Origin: an uncultured Microbacterium sp.
Lineage (GTDB): Bacteria > Actinomycetota > Actinomycetes > Actinomycetales > Microbacteriaceae
Direction: 5' to 3'
Assembly: GCF_947488465.1 (NCBI RefSeq)
Contig: NZ_CANKZA010000002.1
Span: forward strand, 372,001-436,000
DNA: 64,000 nucleotides
Numbering within the stretch: position 1 is the first letter of the stretch; each line of letters starts with the position of its first letter. Below are positions 54,232 through 63,289 of this stretch, one piece after another. The notes under the pieces are model-generated. The model did no database searches. It was not told the DNA's origin and saw nothing but the letters and a program-made list of their open reading frames with translations. The position numbers and the translations under genes were made by a program.

Positions 54232-54706
54232 CCCGGCATCCGTCGTCGTCACCGGCACGTTCGCCGATGGCTCGACGCGCGCGCTGAGCGCGGATGAGTA
54301 CACGGTCACCGGCTACGACACGGCGACCGTCGGCACTCGCACGGCCACCGTCAGCGCGGATGCGAGTCTCACGGCGACGGATGCCGCTGCCGTTGAGGCG
54401 ACCCTCGCCGTCGAGGTCCTCCGAGCGTGGGCGGCCACCCAGGTGTACAACACGGGTGAGGCTGCGATCCACGACGGCACTCGCTGGGTTGCCTCGTGGT
54501 GGACCAAGAACCAGAAGCCCGGCGACGTCTACGGGCCCTGGCAGCAGCAGATCACGGCATCCGACGGCACCGCCGTCTGGACGGCCTCGCGGATCTTCGT
54601 CGCGGGCGACGTCGTGGTGTCGGGCGATGCGCGCTACACCGCGAAGTGGTGGACGCGCGGTCAGACGCCCGGTGACGCGAACGGCCCGTGGAAGAAGATC
54701 GGCTGA
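54188..54706 (+). pseudogene. C-terminal remnant of a secreted chitin-binding enzyme
   Basis: About 170 residues in the frame starting near 54182. First an Ig-like module (GSAFDPASVVVTGTFADGST, SADEYTVTGYDTATVGTRTA), then two CBM5/12 (ChtBD3) modules: WAATQVYNTGEAAIHDGTRW plus VASWWTKNQKPGDVYGPWQQ, and VVVSGDARYTAKWWTRGQTP plus GDANGPWKKI. These modules normally sit at the C-terminus of chitinases or other large secreted glycosidases. The catalytic domain and signal peptide are absent, and the 5' end joins the truncated lacI. The ending is natural and followed by a strong terminator. Confidence 0.8.
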
Positions 54707-54718
54707 CCAGCTGACCAA

Positions 54719-54756
54719 CCCCGCGGCGACCGGGTCTCGGTCGCCGCGGGGTTTTT
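54719..54756 (+). terminator. Intrinsic terminator
   Basis: CCCCGCGGCGACCG, a 5-nt loop and CGGTCGCCGCGGGG form a perfect 14-bp stem followed by TTTTT. It ends the former glycosidase gene. Confidence 0.92.
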
Positions 54757-54765
54757 CCGCTGCCC

Positions 54766-54845
54766 GCGAGCCGACAGTCTTCGTGCGAGCCGACACGCGT
54801 CGTGCGCACCGGACATGTCGGTTCGCACCGAGGCTGTCGGCTCGG
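54766..54845. repeat. Palindromic element with 19-bp-spaced cores (element 5)
   Basis: GCGAGCCGACA at 54766 and 54785 (19 bp), inverted TGTCGGTTCGC at 54816 and TGTCGGCTCG at 54835 (19 bp). Two direct and two inverted copies give the cleanest example of the layout. It lies between the terminator and the convergent purQ stop. Confidence 0.8.
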
Positions 54846-54866
54846 CGAGCGAGCGAGCGAGGGGTG

Positions 54867-55570
<704 letters not shown>

Positions 55571-55574
<4 letters not shown>

Positions 55575-55816
55575 TCCACGACCTCGATGCCCACGACATC
55601 CTCGATGACCGCGTTGGAAAGCACGTCGTCGGCCAGCTGACGCACCGTCGCGAGCGTCGCTTCGTCGGCGGTTTCGACCGTCAGTTCGAAGCGCTTGCCG
55701 ATGCGGACGGAAGAGAAGCCTTCGATGCCGAGCCGGTGAAGCGCACCGGAGACCGCCTTCCCCTGCGGGTCCAGCAGCTCAGCCTTGGGCATGACGTCGA
55801 CGACGATGGTGGGCAT
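55571..55816 (-). CDS. purS: FGAM synthase subunit PurS
   Basis: 81 residues: [60 protein letters not shown]. It bridges PurQ and PurL. The first gene of purS-purQ; the region 55817-55926 upstream shows no obvious purine riboswitch. Confidence 0.97.
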
Positions 55817-55926
55817 GAAGAGCTCCGAATAATCGCGGGAACGGGGTCGGTGCCCATTCTACGGGGCGGACACCGCGATTCCCGATCTGCGTCGTTGCGG
55901 GCTGTTACCGAACCGTGACCGCATCA

Positions 55927-55996
55927 TGGGAGCGCTCCCTTGACATTCGTGGGAGCGATCCCATAGCGTCGAGATCGTCCGGTGAGAGCGCTCCCA
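55927..55996 (+). promoter_or_regulatory. Promoter with three LacI operators for the beta-glucoside operon
   Basis: TGGGAGCGCTCCCT (55927-55940), TGGGAGCGATCCCA (55950-55963) and TGAGAGCGCTCCCA (55983-55996). TTGACA at 55940-55945 and ATAGCG at 55963-55968 (17 bp) form the promoter: one operator abuts the -35, one fills the spacer, one lies downstream of the start. Probably bound by the LacI protein encoded at the end of the operon (60871). Confidence 0.88.
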
Positions 55997-56058
55997 GAAA
56001 GTCCTGGGGACAGGGCGCGCAATCCATGCACCAGCAACACACCACAAAGGAGTGACAC

Positions 56059-57339
56059 GTGAACACACGCGCACTGCGTCGCATCGGCCTCGTGGCCGGC
56101 GTCGCGACCACGTCCGCCATCGTCCTGGCCGGCTGCGCCGGAAGCAGCGACGCTGCCCCGTCCGGCGACGCGGGTTCGGGAGAGAAGATCGAGCTGACCC
56201 TCGCCACCTTCAATGACTTCGGGTACACCGATGAACTCCTCCAGGAGTACATGGACGCGAATCCGAACATCACGATCGTGCACAACAAGGCTGCCGAGTC
56301 CGGTGACGCCCGCGCGAACTACTTCCAGAAGCTCGGCAAGGAAGGTCTGGCCGACGTCGAGGCCGTCGAGATCGACTGGTTCGCCGAGGCGATGCAGTAC
56401 TCCGACCTGCTGGCCGAGGTTCCCGACAGCGCCAAGGGCCGCTGGCTCGACTGGAAGGAAGCTGGCGCCACCGACGGCGACGGTCGTCTCGTCGGCTTCG
56501 GCACGGACATCGGGCCGCAGGCCATCTGCTACCGCGCCGACCTCTTCGAGGCTGCCGGCCTCGCATCGGCTCCCGCCGACGTCGCCGCGCTCTTCGAAGG
56601 CGACTGGAACAACTTCTTCGACGTGGCCGACCAGTACAAGGCAGCCACCGGCAAGCCCATGATCGACGCGGCGAACTCGGCGCTTCAGGGCATCGTGAAC
56701 CAGATGGAGTTCACGTACACCGAGCCCGACGGTACGGTCATCGCGACGGAGAACCAGGAGATCGAGGACGCGTACAACCTCGTCGTCGAGCGCGCGATCC
56801 CCAACGCCGCATACTCGGGCCAGTGGAGCGACGACTGGAACGCCTCCATGGCCAACGGTGAGTTCGCCGCCATGCTCTGCCCGGGCTGGATGCTGGGCAT
56901 CATCTCCGGCAACGCACCCGAGGTCACCGGATGGGAGATCGCCGATGTCTTCCCGAACGGCGGCGCCAACTGGGGCGGTTCGTACCTGACCGTTCCGGCC
57001 AACGGCAAGAACGTCGAGGCTGCGCTGGCGCTGGCAGACTGGCTGACCGCTCCCGAGCAGCAGGCCAAGACCTTCGTCAACGCCGGTCAGTTCCCGAGCG
57101 CGATCGACGCACAGAGCGACCCCGCGATCACCGACTCGACGAATGAGTTCTTCAACAACGCGCCGACCGGTGAGATCTTCGCTGCCCGTTCGGAGGCCAT
57201 CACGGTCACCCCGTACAAGGACGCGAACTACTTCAAGTACCACGACGCACTGCAGAACGCGGTGAACCGCGTCTTCGACGGAACCGAAGACCAGACCACC
57301 TCGTGGAACACCTGGGTCGCAGAGGTCAACGCCTTCTGA
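56059..57339 (+). CDS. Sugar ABC importer substrate-binding lipoprotein
   Basis: 426 residues, GTG start with SD AAAGGAG. Lipoprotein signal with lipobox LAGC (TSAIVLAGCAGSSDAAP). The family-1 extracellular solute-binding body shows LTLATFNDFGYTDELLQEYM, GTDIGPQAICYRADLFEAAG and ALADWLTAPEQQAKTFVNAG. With the two permeases and GH1 enzyme the ligand is probably cellobiose or another beta-glucoside. No ATPase gene is in the operon; a shared MsiK-type ATPase elsewhere is expected. Confidence 0.94.
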   Translation: MNTRALRRIGLVAGVATTSAIVLAGCAGSSDAAPSGDAGSGEKIELTLATFNDFGYTDELLQEYMDANPNITIVHNKAAESGDARANYFQKLGKEGLADVEAVEIDWFAEAMQYSDLLAEVPDSAKGRWLDWKEAGATDGDGRLVGFGTDIGPQAICYRADLFEAAGLASAPADVAALFEGDWNNFFDVADQYKAATGKPMIDAANSALQGIVNQMEFTYTEPDGTVIATENQEIEDAYNLVVERAIPNAAYSGQWSDDWNASMANGEFAAMLCPGWMLGIISGNAPEVTGWEIADVFPNGGANWGGSYLTVPANGKNVEAALALADWLTAPEQQAKTFVNAGQFPSAIDAQSDPAITDSTNEFFNNAPTGEIFAARSEAITVTPYKDANYFKYHDALQNAVNRVFDGTEDQTTSWNTWVAEVNAF

Positions 57340-57345
57340 TGACCT

Positions 57346-57385
57346 GAGAGCGCGGGTCGCGCCTTGCGGTGCGGCCCGCGCTCTC
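57346..57385 (+). terminator. Intercistronic hairpin after the binding-protein gene
   Basis: GAGAGCGCGGG and CCCGCGCTCTC form a perfect 11-bp stem followed by TTCTTTCT. Located inside the operon, it is likely a partial terminator or stabiliser giving more binding protein than permease. Confidence 0.8.
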
Positions 57386-57422
57386 TTCTTTCTCCCTCAC
57401 CACGCCGACAACGGAGCCTCAC

Positions 57423-58448
57423 GTGACTGCGACCGAAACCCGCCCCGGGAAGACACCCGAGAAGCGCCCTGCGCCGGATCGGCCAAAGACCACCATGCCG
57501 TTCTCGCAGAAGCTGAGCCGGTGGGACCTCAAGTTCTCGCCCTACCTCTACATCTCGCCGTTCTTCATCATGTTCGCGATCATCGGGATCTTCCCGATCG
57601 GCTTCACGGCCGTGATCTCGTTCCAGGAATGGGATCTCGTCCGCAACTCCGGCACCTTCGTCGGGTTCGACCAGTACGCCTGGATCCTGAACGACCCCAA
57701 GTTCTGGACGGCGCTGCGCAATACCTTCAGCATTTTCTTGCTTTCCACCGTGCCGCAACTGATCCTGGCGATCTTCATCGCCGCGATGCTCGACCGCAAC
57801 ATCCGCGCGAAGACCTTTTGGCGCATGAGCGTTCTGCTCCCCTTCGTGATGGCGCCCGTCGCCGTCGCGCTGATCTTCAGCAACATGTTCGGTGACAATC
57901 ACGGTCTGGTGAACAACACCCTCACCAACATGGGCCTCGACCCGATTCCGTGGCACAAGGACCCGTTCTGGAGCCACATCGCGATTGCGACGATGGTCAA
58001 CTTCCGCTGGACCGGCTACAACGCCCTCATCCTGCTTGCCGCGATGCAGGCCGTGCCCCGCGAGTACTACGAGGCCGCGACGGTCGACGGCGCGAACGCG
58101 TTCCGCCAGTTCCTCAGCATCACGCTCCCGTCGTTGCGCCCGACGCTCATCTTCGTCATCATCACCTCGACGATCGGTGGCCTGCAGATCTTCGACGAGC
58201 CGCGCATGTTCGACAACACCGGTCAAGGTGGGTCGGCACAGCAGTGGCTGACGATCACCCTGTACCTCTACAACATCGGTTGGGGCGAGTTCAACTTCGG
58301 CCGGGCGGCTGCCCTCGCGTGGATCCTGTTCATCATCATCGTCGTCATCGGTCTGATCAACCTGTTCATCACCCGTCGCCTCGTCCGCGACGAAGGAACC
58401 CGAGGCGCCTCCGCGTCCCGCCGCGCACGGAAGGGAGCCCAGCGATGA
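57423..58448 (+). CDS. Sugar ABC importer permease 1 (MalF type)
   Basis: 341 residues from GTG 57423 (GGAG upstream). Six helices, e.g. YLYISPFFIMFAIIGIFPIG, FSIFLLSTVPQLILAIFIAA and AWILFIIIVVIGLINLFITR; EAA loop YYEAATVDGANAFRQFLSIT. It pairs with the permease at 58445, whose ATG overlaps this stop. Confidence 0.95.
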   Translation: MTATETRPGKTPEKRPAPDRPKTTMPFSQKLSRWDLKFSPYLYISPFFIMFAIIGIFPIGFTAVISFQEWDLVRNSGTFVGFDQYAWILNDPKFWTALRNTFSIFLLSTVPQLILAIFIAAMLDRNIRAKTFWRMSVLLPFVMAPVAVALIFSNMFGDNHGLVNNTLTNMGLDPIPWHKDPFWSHIAIATMVNFRWTGYNALILLAAMQAVPREYYEAATVDGANAFRQFLSITLPSLRPTLIFVIITSTIGGLQIFDEPRMFDNTGQGGSAQQWLTITLYLYNIGWGEFNFGRAAALAWILFIIIVVIGLINLFITRRLVRDEGTRGASASRRARKGAQR

Positions 58449-59362
58449 GCTCTGTCAGCACACCGCCCCTCGCCATCGTCGACGAGGGCATCCCGAATGC
58501 CGCCGGCCGCAGGCGCAACGAACGCACGACGAAGATTCGTGGTGTCCGCGCCGGATTCTGGGTCTACATGGGACTCGGTGTCGTCGCGGTCTCGGCGATC
58601 TTCCCCTACTACTGGTCGTTTCTGATCGGATCGGGCGACTCGTCCACGATCAACAACCCCAACATGTCGTGGATCCCCGGCGGAAACTTCATCGAGAATG
58701 CGATTTCGGTGATGAGAGACCCCGCGGTCAACTTCTGGCTGGCCCTGTGGAACTCGATCTTCAGCTCGACGATCATCGCCGCGTCGGTCGTCATCTTCTC
58801 CACCCTTGCGGGGTGGGCGTTCGCGAAGCTGAAGTTCAAGGGCGGCACGTGGCTGCTCGCCTTCGTCGTCGCGACGATGGCGGTGCCGATGCAGCTCGGT
58901 GTCGTGCCGCTCTACATCCTGTTCGCCGACCTCGGGTGGACCGGCAACATCGGCGCGATCATCGTCCCCGCGCTCACGAGCGCGTTCGGTGTCTTCTGGA
59001 TGACGCAGTACATCGGCCAGGCGGTGCCGGACGAGCTCATCGAGGCGGCGCGCGTCGATGGCGCCTCTCAGTTGCGCACCTTCTGGACCGTCGGAGTGGT
59101 GGCAGCGCGACCTGCTGCCGCGATGCTGTTCCTCTTCACCTTCGTCGGAGCATGGAACCAGTTCTTCTGGCCGTTCATCGTGCTCGACCGCCAGAGCCCG
59201 ACGCTCCCCGTCGCCCTGTCGCTGCTGCAGGCGAACTACTTCGTCGACTACTCGATCGTGCTCGCCGGCGTCCTGCTCGCGACGATTCCGCTCATCCTGC
59301 TCTTCGTCTTCGCGGGCAAGCAGCTGGTCAGCGGCATCATGGCCGGCGCGGTCAAGGGCTGA
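58445..59362 (+). CDS. Sugar ABC importer permease 2 (MalG type)
   Basis: 305 residues. Helices include VYMGLGVVAVSAIFPYYWSF, SSTIIAASVVIFSTLAGWAF and IVLAGVLLATIPLILLFVFA; EAA loop ELIEAARVDGASQLRTFWTV. C-terminus KQLVSGIMAGAVKG is standard for MalG-like subunits. The beta-glucosidase gene begins 17 bp downstream. Confidence 0.95.
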   Translation: MSSVSTPPLAIVDEGIPNAAGRRRNERTTKIRGVRAGFWVYMGLGVVAVSAIFPYYWSFLIGSGDSSTINNPNMSWIPGGNFIENAISVMRDPAVNFWLALWNSIFSSTIIAASVVIFSTLAGWAFAKLKFKGGTWLLAFVVATMAVPMQLGVVPLYILFADLGWTGNIGAIIVPALTSAFGVFWMTQYIGQAVPDELIEAARVDGASQLRTFWTVGVVAARPAAAMLFLFTFVGAWNQFFWPFIVLDRQSPTLPVALSLLQANYFVDYSIVLAGVLLATIPLILLFVFAGKQLVSGIMAGAVKG

Positions 59363-59379
59363 GCGCGGGAGACGATTCC

Positions 59380-60864
59380 ATGAGCACCATTTCACGCGAG
59401 GAGTCTGCGCTGATGTCGACCACCGCGCCACGGTCGTTCCCGACCGGGTTCCGGTTCGGCGCAGCAACAGCGGCGTACCAGATCGAGGGCGCGGCCTTCG
59501 AGGACGGACGTACGGCATCCATCTGGGACGCGTTCAGCCGCGTGCCGGGCGCCGTCATCAACGCGGACAACGGTGACGTCGCGTGCGACCACTACCACCG
59601 CTCCCGCGACGACGTCGCCCTGATGAAGGATCTCGGCCTCGACACATATCGCTTCTCCGTGTCGTGGTCGCGCGTGCGCCCCGACGGGGGTCCGGTCAAC
59701 GCGAAGGGGCTCGACTTCTACAAGCGGCTGGTCGATGACCTCCGCGGCGCCGACATCATCCCGTGGCTGACCCTCTACCACTGGGACCTGCCGCAGGCGA
59801 TCGAAGAGCGGGGCGGCTGGACCGTGCGTTCGACCGCCGAGCAGTTCACGGAGTACGCGCTGTCGGTGCACGATGCCCTCGGTGACCGCGTCGAGAACTG
59901 GACGACCCTGAACGAGCCGTGGTGCTCGTCGTTCCTCAGCTATACGGCGGGTATCCACGCGCCCGGTCGCTACAGCGTCACCGACGGCGTCCTCGCCGCG
60001 CACCACCTGATGCTCGGCCACGGTACGGCCGTGCGCGAATTGCGTGCGCGGGATGCGTCGTTGAGCCTCGGTGTCACGCTCAACCTCACGGTGGCCGAGG
60101 CGGCCGACCCTACGGACCCGCTCGACATCGACGCCGCACGGCGGATCGATGGGCAGTTCAACCGTTGGTTCCTCGACCCGATCTTCCGCGGGCAGTATCC
60201 GGCCGACACCATCGAGGACATCCGCGCGGTCGCACCCGAAGCGATCGATGCGCTCGACGCCGCCACGTTGCCGGGTGACCTCGAGACCATCTCGCAGCAC
60301 CTCGACGCGCTGGGGGTGAACTACTACCACGGTGAGTTCGTGGGGGCGACGCCCGACCCGAAACCCCCCTTGCCGGGCGATGCGCCCACCGACCGCGTGG
60401 CGGCATCCCCCTTCCCGTCGCACGAGCACATCTTCTGGCACGAACGGGGCCTGCCGCGCACGAGCATGCACTGGGAGGTGCAGCCGGCCGGTCTCACCGA
60501 GCTGCTCCAGCGGGTCTGGACCGAGTACGCGCAGCCGGTGGGGACCGCGCTGTACGTCACCGAGAACGGCGCCGCGTTCGACGATGTGCTCGAGGGAGAT
60601 CGTGTGCACGACGCAGAGCGCGTCGACTTCCTCCGTGATCACCTCGGTGCGATCGTCGATGCGGTGGATGCCGGCGTCGACGTGCGCGGATACTTCTACT
60701 GGTCGTTGCTCGACAACTACGAGTGGGCATGGGGGTACGAGAAGCGCTTCGGGATCGTGCACGTCGACTACGACACCCAGGTGCGTACGCCCAAGGACAG
60801 CGCACTGGAGTATCGTCGGGTCATCGCCGCCCGAGCGATCGACGTTCCTCCACCAGTGAAGTAG
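59380..60864 (+). CDS. GH1 beta-glucosidase
   Basis: 494 residues from ATG 59380 (ATG 59413 is a second option). N-terminal signature FRFGAATAAYQIEGAAFEDG, acid/base Glu in WTTLNEPWCSSFL near 185, nucleophile Glu in ALYVTENGAAFDD near 390, and DNYEWAWGYEKRFGIVHVDY at the C-terminus. No signal peptide; it cleaves imported cellobiose or aryl-beta-glucosides in the cytoplasm. Fourth gene of the operon. Confidence 0.95.
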   Translation: MSTISREESALMSTTAPRSFPTGFRFGAATAAYQIEGAAFEDGRTASIWDAFSRVPGAVINADNGDVACDHYHRSRDDVALMKDLGLDTYRFSVSWSRVRPDGGPVNAKGLDFYKRLVDDLRGADIIPWLTLYHWDLPQAIEERGGWTVRSTAEQFTEYALSVHDALGDRVENWTTLNEPWCSSFLSYTAGIHAPGRYSVTDGVLAAHHLMLGHGTAVRELRARDASLSLGVTLNLTVAEAADPTDPLDIDAARRIDGQFNRWFLDPIFRGQYPADTIEDIRAVAPEAIDALDAATLPGDLETISQHLDALGVNYYHGEFVGATPDPKPPLPGDAPTDRVAASPFPSHEHIFWHERGLPRTSMHWEVQPAGLTELLQRVWTEYAQPVGTALYVTENGAAFDDVLEGDRVHDAERVDFLRDHLGAIVDAVDAGVDVRGYFYWSLLDNYEWAWGYEKRFGIVHVDYDTQVRTPKDSALEYRRVIAARAIDVPPPVK

Positions 60865-60870
60865 CCACCC

Positions 60871-61884
60871 GTGACCATCGACACTTCGCGCCCTGCCGCA
60901 ACGATCGAAGAGGTCGCGACGGCGGCCGGCGTGTCTCGGTCTACCGTGTCGAGGGTGGTGAACGGGTCGACGTCCGTTTCGCGGGCGGCGTTGGATGCCG
61001 TCACCCGCGCAATCGCCGACCTCAACTACGTGCCCAATCGTGCAGCCCGTTCGCTGGCATCGCGGGCCACGATGGCGATCGCACTCGTGGTGCCCGAAGA
61101 CACGACACGCTTTTTCGGAGACCCGTTCTTCGCCGCGGTCGTTTCGGGCATCAACGCCCGGCTCGGGAAGTCCGACTACGTCCTGAATCTCATCATCGCG
61201 AGCGATGATCCCCGTGACAAGACGACCGCGTACGTACGCAGCGGAGCGGTCGACGGGGCGATCGTCGTCTCGCACCACACGAGCGACACGTTCATCGATC
61301 GGATCGCCGCCGCCGTCCCCGTTGTCTACGGCGGGCGGCCCGTGCGGGAGCGTGAGCGCGACTTCTACGTCGACGTCGATAACGCCGCCGGTGCCCGTGA
61401 TGCCACTCGCTACCTGCTGTCGAAGGGGTATCGGCGCGTGGCGACGATCACCGGTCCGCTCACCATGCCGGCCGGCGTCGACCGTCTCGAGGGATACCGC
61501 GAGGCGCTCGCCGAGGCGGGCCTTGAGCCGGTTGCCGTCGCCGACGGCAACTTCACGACTGATGGTGGTGCGGCAGCGATGCAGCAGATCCTCGACGGGG
61601 GAGCCGAGTTCGATGCGCTCTTCATCGCGAGCGACCTGATGGCCCGCGGTGCGCTCGCGGTCCTCGGTCGTGCCGGCATCCGCGTGCCCGAAGACGTCGG
61701 CATCGTCGGCTTCGACGACTCGCCCGTCGCCACGAGCGTGAACCCGCAGCTCACGACGATGCGCCAGCCCTCGCGTGAGCAGGGCGAAGAGATGGCCGAC
61801 ATCCTGCTCTCGCTCCTCGCCGGCGGCACGCCGCCGCATGTGACGGTGCTCGAGACCGAACTCGTGGTGCGCGCCTCGGCGTGA
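60871..61884 (+). CDS. LacI-family repressor of the beta-glucoside operon (CebR-like)
   Basis: 337 residues, GTG start 6 bp after the GH1 stop. HTH 10-58 (ATIEEVATAAGVSRSTVSRV, VNGSTSVSRAALDAVTRAI), hinge YVPNRAARSLASRAT, and ligand domain VVSGINARLGKSDYVLNLII, DALFIASDLMARGALAVLGR, DVGIVGFDDSPVATSVNPQL. The TGGGAGCGCTCCCA sites at 55927-55996 match the consensus for actinobacterial CebR/BglR repressors, so it most likely autoregulates the operon. Confidence 0.94.
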   Translation: MTIDTSRPAATIEEVATAAGVSRSTVSRVVNGSTSVSRAALDAVTRAIADLNYVPNRAARSLASRATMAIALVVPEDTTRFFGDPFFAAVVSGINARLGKSDYVLNLIIASDDPRDKTTAYVRSGAVDGAIVVSHHTSDTFIDRIAAAVPVVYGGRPVRERERDFYVDVDNAAGARDATRYLLSKGYRRVATITGPLTMPAGVDRLEGYREALAEAGLEPVAVADGNFTTDGGAAAMQQILDGGAEFDALFIASDLMARGALAVLGRAGIRVPEDVGIVGFDDSPVATSVNPQLTTMRQPSREQGEEMADILLSLLAGGTPPHVTVLETELVVRASA

Positions 61885-61897
61885 GGATGCCGGGCGG

Positions 61898-63253
61898 TCA
61901 GCCCACGTTCTCGGGGTCGCCGCCGAGGGGGCCGATCGGCACGATGGGGCCTCCGTCGTCCGCTCCCGTCCGGCGCGCCCGGGCGATCGCGTTACCGACG
62001 TGGTAGATCACGAGGGCGGCCACCGTGGCGATCACGATCGCGCCGAAGCTGAGCGCGCCGAGGTTCATCGTGAAACCGGCGATCGCGATGACGAACGCGA
62101 CCGCGACGGTGTACTGGTTCACGGGGCGCGAGAAGTCGACCTGGTTGTCGACCCAGATCTTGATCCCGATGACACCGATCAGGCCGTAGAGGGCGGTGGT
62201 GATGCCGCCGAGCACACCGGCCGGCATCGCGAAGATGACGGCCCCGACCTTGGGGGAGAACGCGAGGAGGATCGCGAACGTGCCCGCGACCCAGTAGGCC
62301 GCCGTCGAGTAGACGCGCGTGGCGGCCATGACACCGATGTTCTCGCCGTACGTCGTCGTGCCCGAACCGCCGAAGCCGCCCGCGATCGTCGTGGCGAGGC
62401 CGTCGGCGATGAGCGCACGACCGGTGCGCGTGTTGACGGAGGGATCGCCGGTCATCGTCGCGACGCCGCGCACGTGGCCGACGTTCTCGGCGATGAGCAC
62501 CAGGATCACCGGGAGGAACATCGGCAGCATGCTCCACGCCACCGGGTCGCCGAAGGCCGGCAGGTGGAACTCGGGCAGACCGATCCACGCGGCGCTTTCG
62601 ACACCGGAGAAGTCGACCCGGCCCAGCAGCGCGGCCACGACGTAGCCGAACACGACGCCGAGGAAGATGGAGATGCGTCCGAGGAATCCACGGAAGAAGA
62701 CGGCGAACAGGATGCTGGCGGCCAGCGTGATGGTGCCGAGGAGGGCATCCTGCTGGAAGTTCTGCCAGGCGACGGGCGCGAGGTTCAGCCCGATGAGCGC
62801 GACGATCGCGCCGGAGACGACCGGCGGCATGAGCTTTTCGATCCAGCGCGTCCCGGTCGCCTGCACGAGGAAGCCGACGCCCGCGAGGAGGACGCCGCTG
62901 GCGAAGACACCGAGGAGGGCGCGGCTGATCTGCTCGGGGGAGTCGAGGGCGGCGCCGTCACCCGGGCCGAGCGCGAGGATCGGCGCGATGAACGCGAACG
63001 ACGACCCGAGGTAGCTCGGTAGGCGGTTGCCGGTGAGGACGAGAAACAGGAGAGTGCCGATGCCGGAGAAGAGCAGCGTCGTCGACACCGGGAAGCCCGT
63101 GAGCAACGGCACGAGGAAGGTCGCGCCGAACATCGCGACGACGTGCTGCGCGCCGATCGCGATCGTCGAGGGCCACCCCAGTCGCTCGTGCGGCTTGACG
63201 ACGGCGCCGGGTGCGACGGTGTGGCCGTCTCCGTGCAGGGTCCACATGGGCAT
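61898..63253 (-). CDS. NCS2-family uracil/xanthine permease
   Basis: 451 residues from ATG 63253 (SD GAGGAG). About 14 helices. Family motifs: GAQHVVAMFGATFLVPLLTG, SYLGSSFAFIAPILALGPGD, ILVLIAENVGHVRGVATMTG with the substrate-binding Glu, and GGSGTTTYGENIGVMAATRV. UraA-like features suggest uracil as the main substrate, with xanthine possible. It is adjacent to purC and convergent with the LacI gene. Confidence 0.92.
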   Translation of the reverse strand: MPMWTLHGDGHTVAPGAVVKPHERLGWPSTIAIGAQHVVAMFGATFLVPLLTGFPVSTTLLFSGIGTLLFLVLTGNRLPSYLGSSFAFIAPILALGPGDGAALDSPEQISRALLGVFASGVLLAGVGFLVQATGTRWIEKLMPPVVSGAIVALIGLNLAPVAWQNFQQDALLGTITLAASILFAVFFRGFLGRISIFLGVVFGYVVAALLGRVDFSGVESAAWIGLPEFHLPAFGDPVAWSMLPMFLPVILVLIAENVGHVRGVATMTGDPSVNTRTGRALIADGLATTIAGGFGGSGTTTYGENIGVMAATRVYSTAAYWVAGTFAILLAFSPKVGAVIFAMPAGVLGGITTALYGLIGVIGIKIWVDNQVDFSRPVNQYTVAVAFVIAIAGFTMNLGALSFGAIVIATVAALVIYHVGNAIARARRTGADDGGPIVPIGPLGGDPENVG

Positions 63254-63289
63254 GCGAAAGCTCCTCGTTCGATCAGGGATGGCCTGAGA

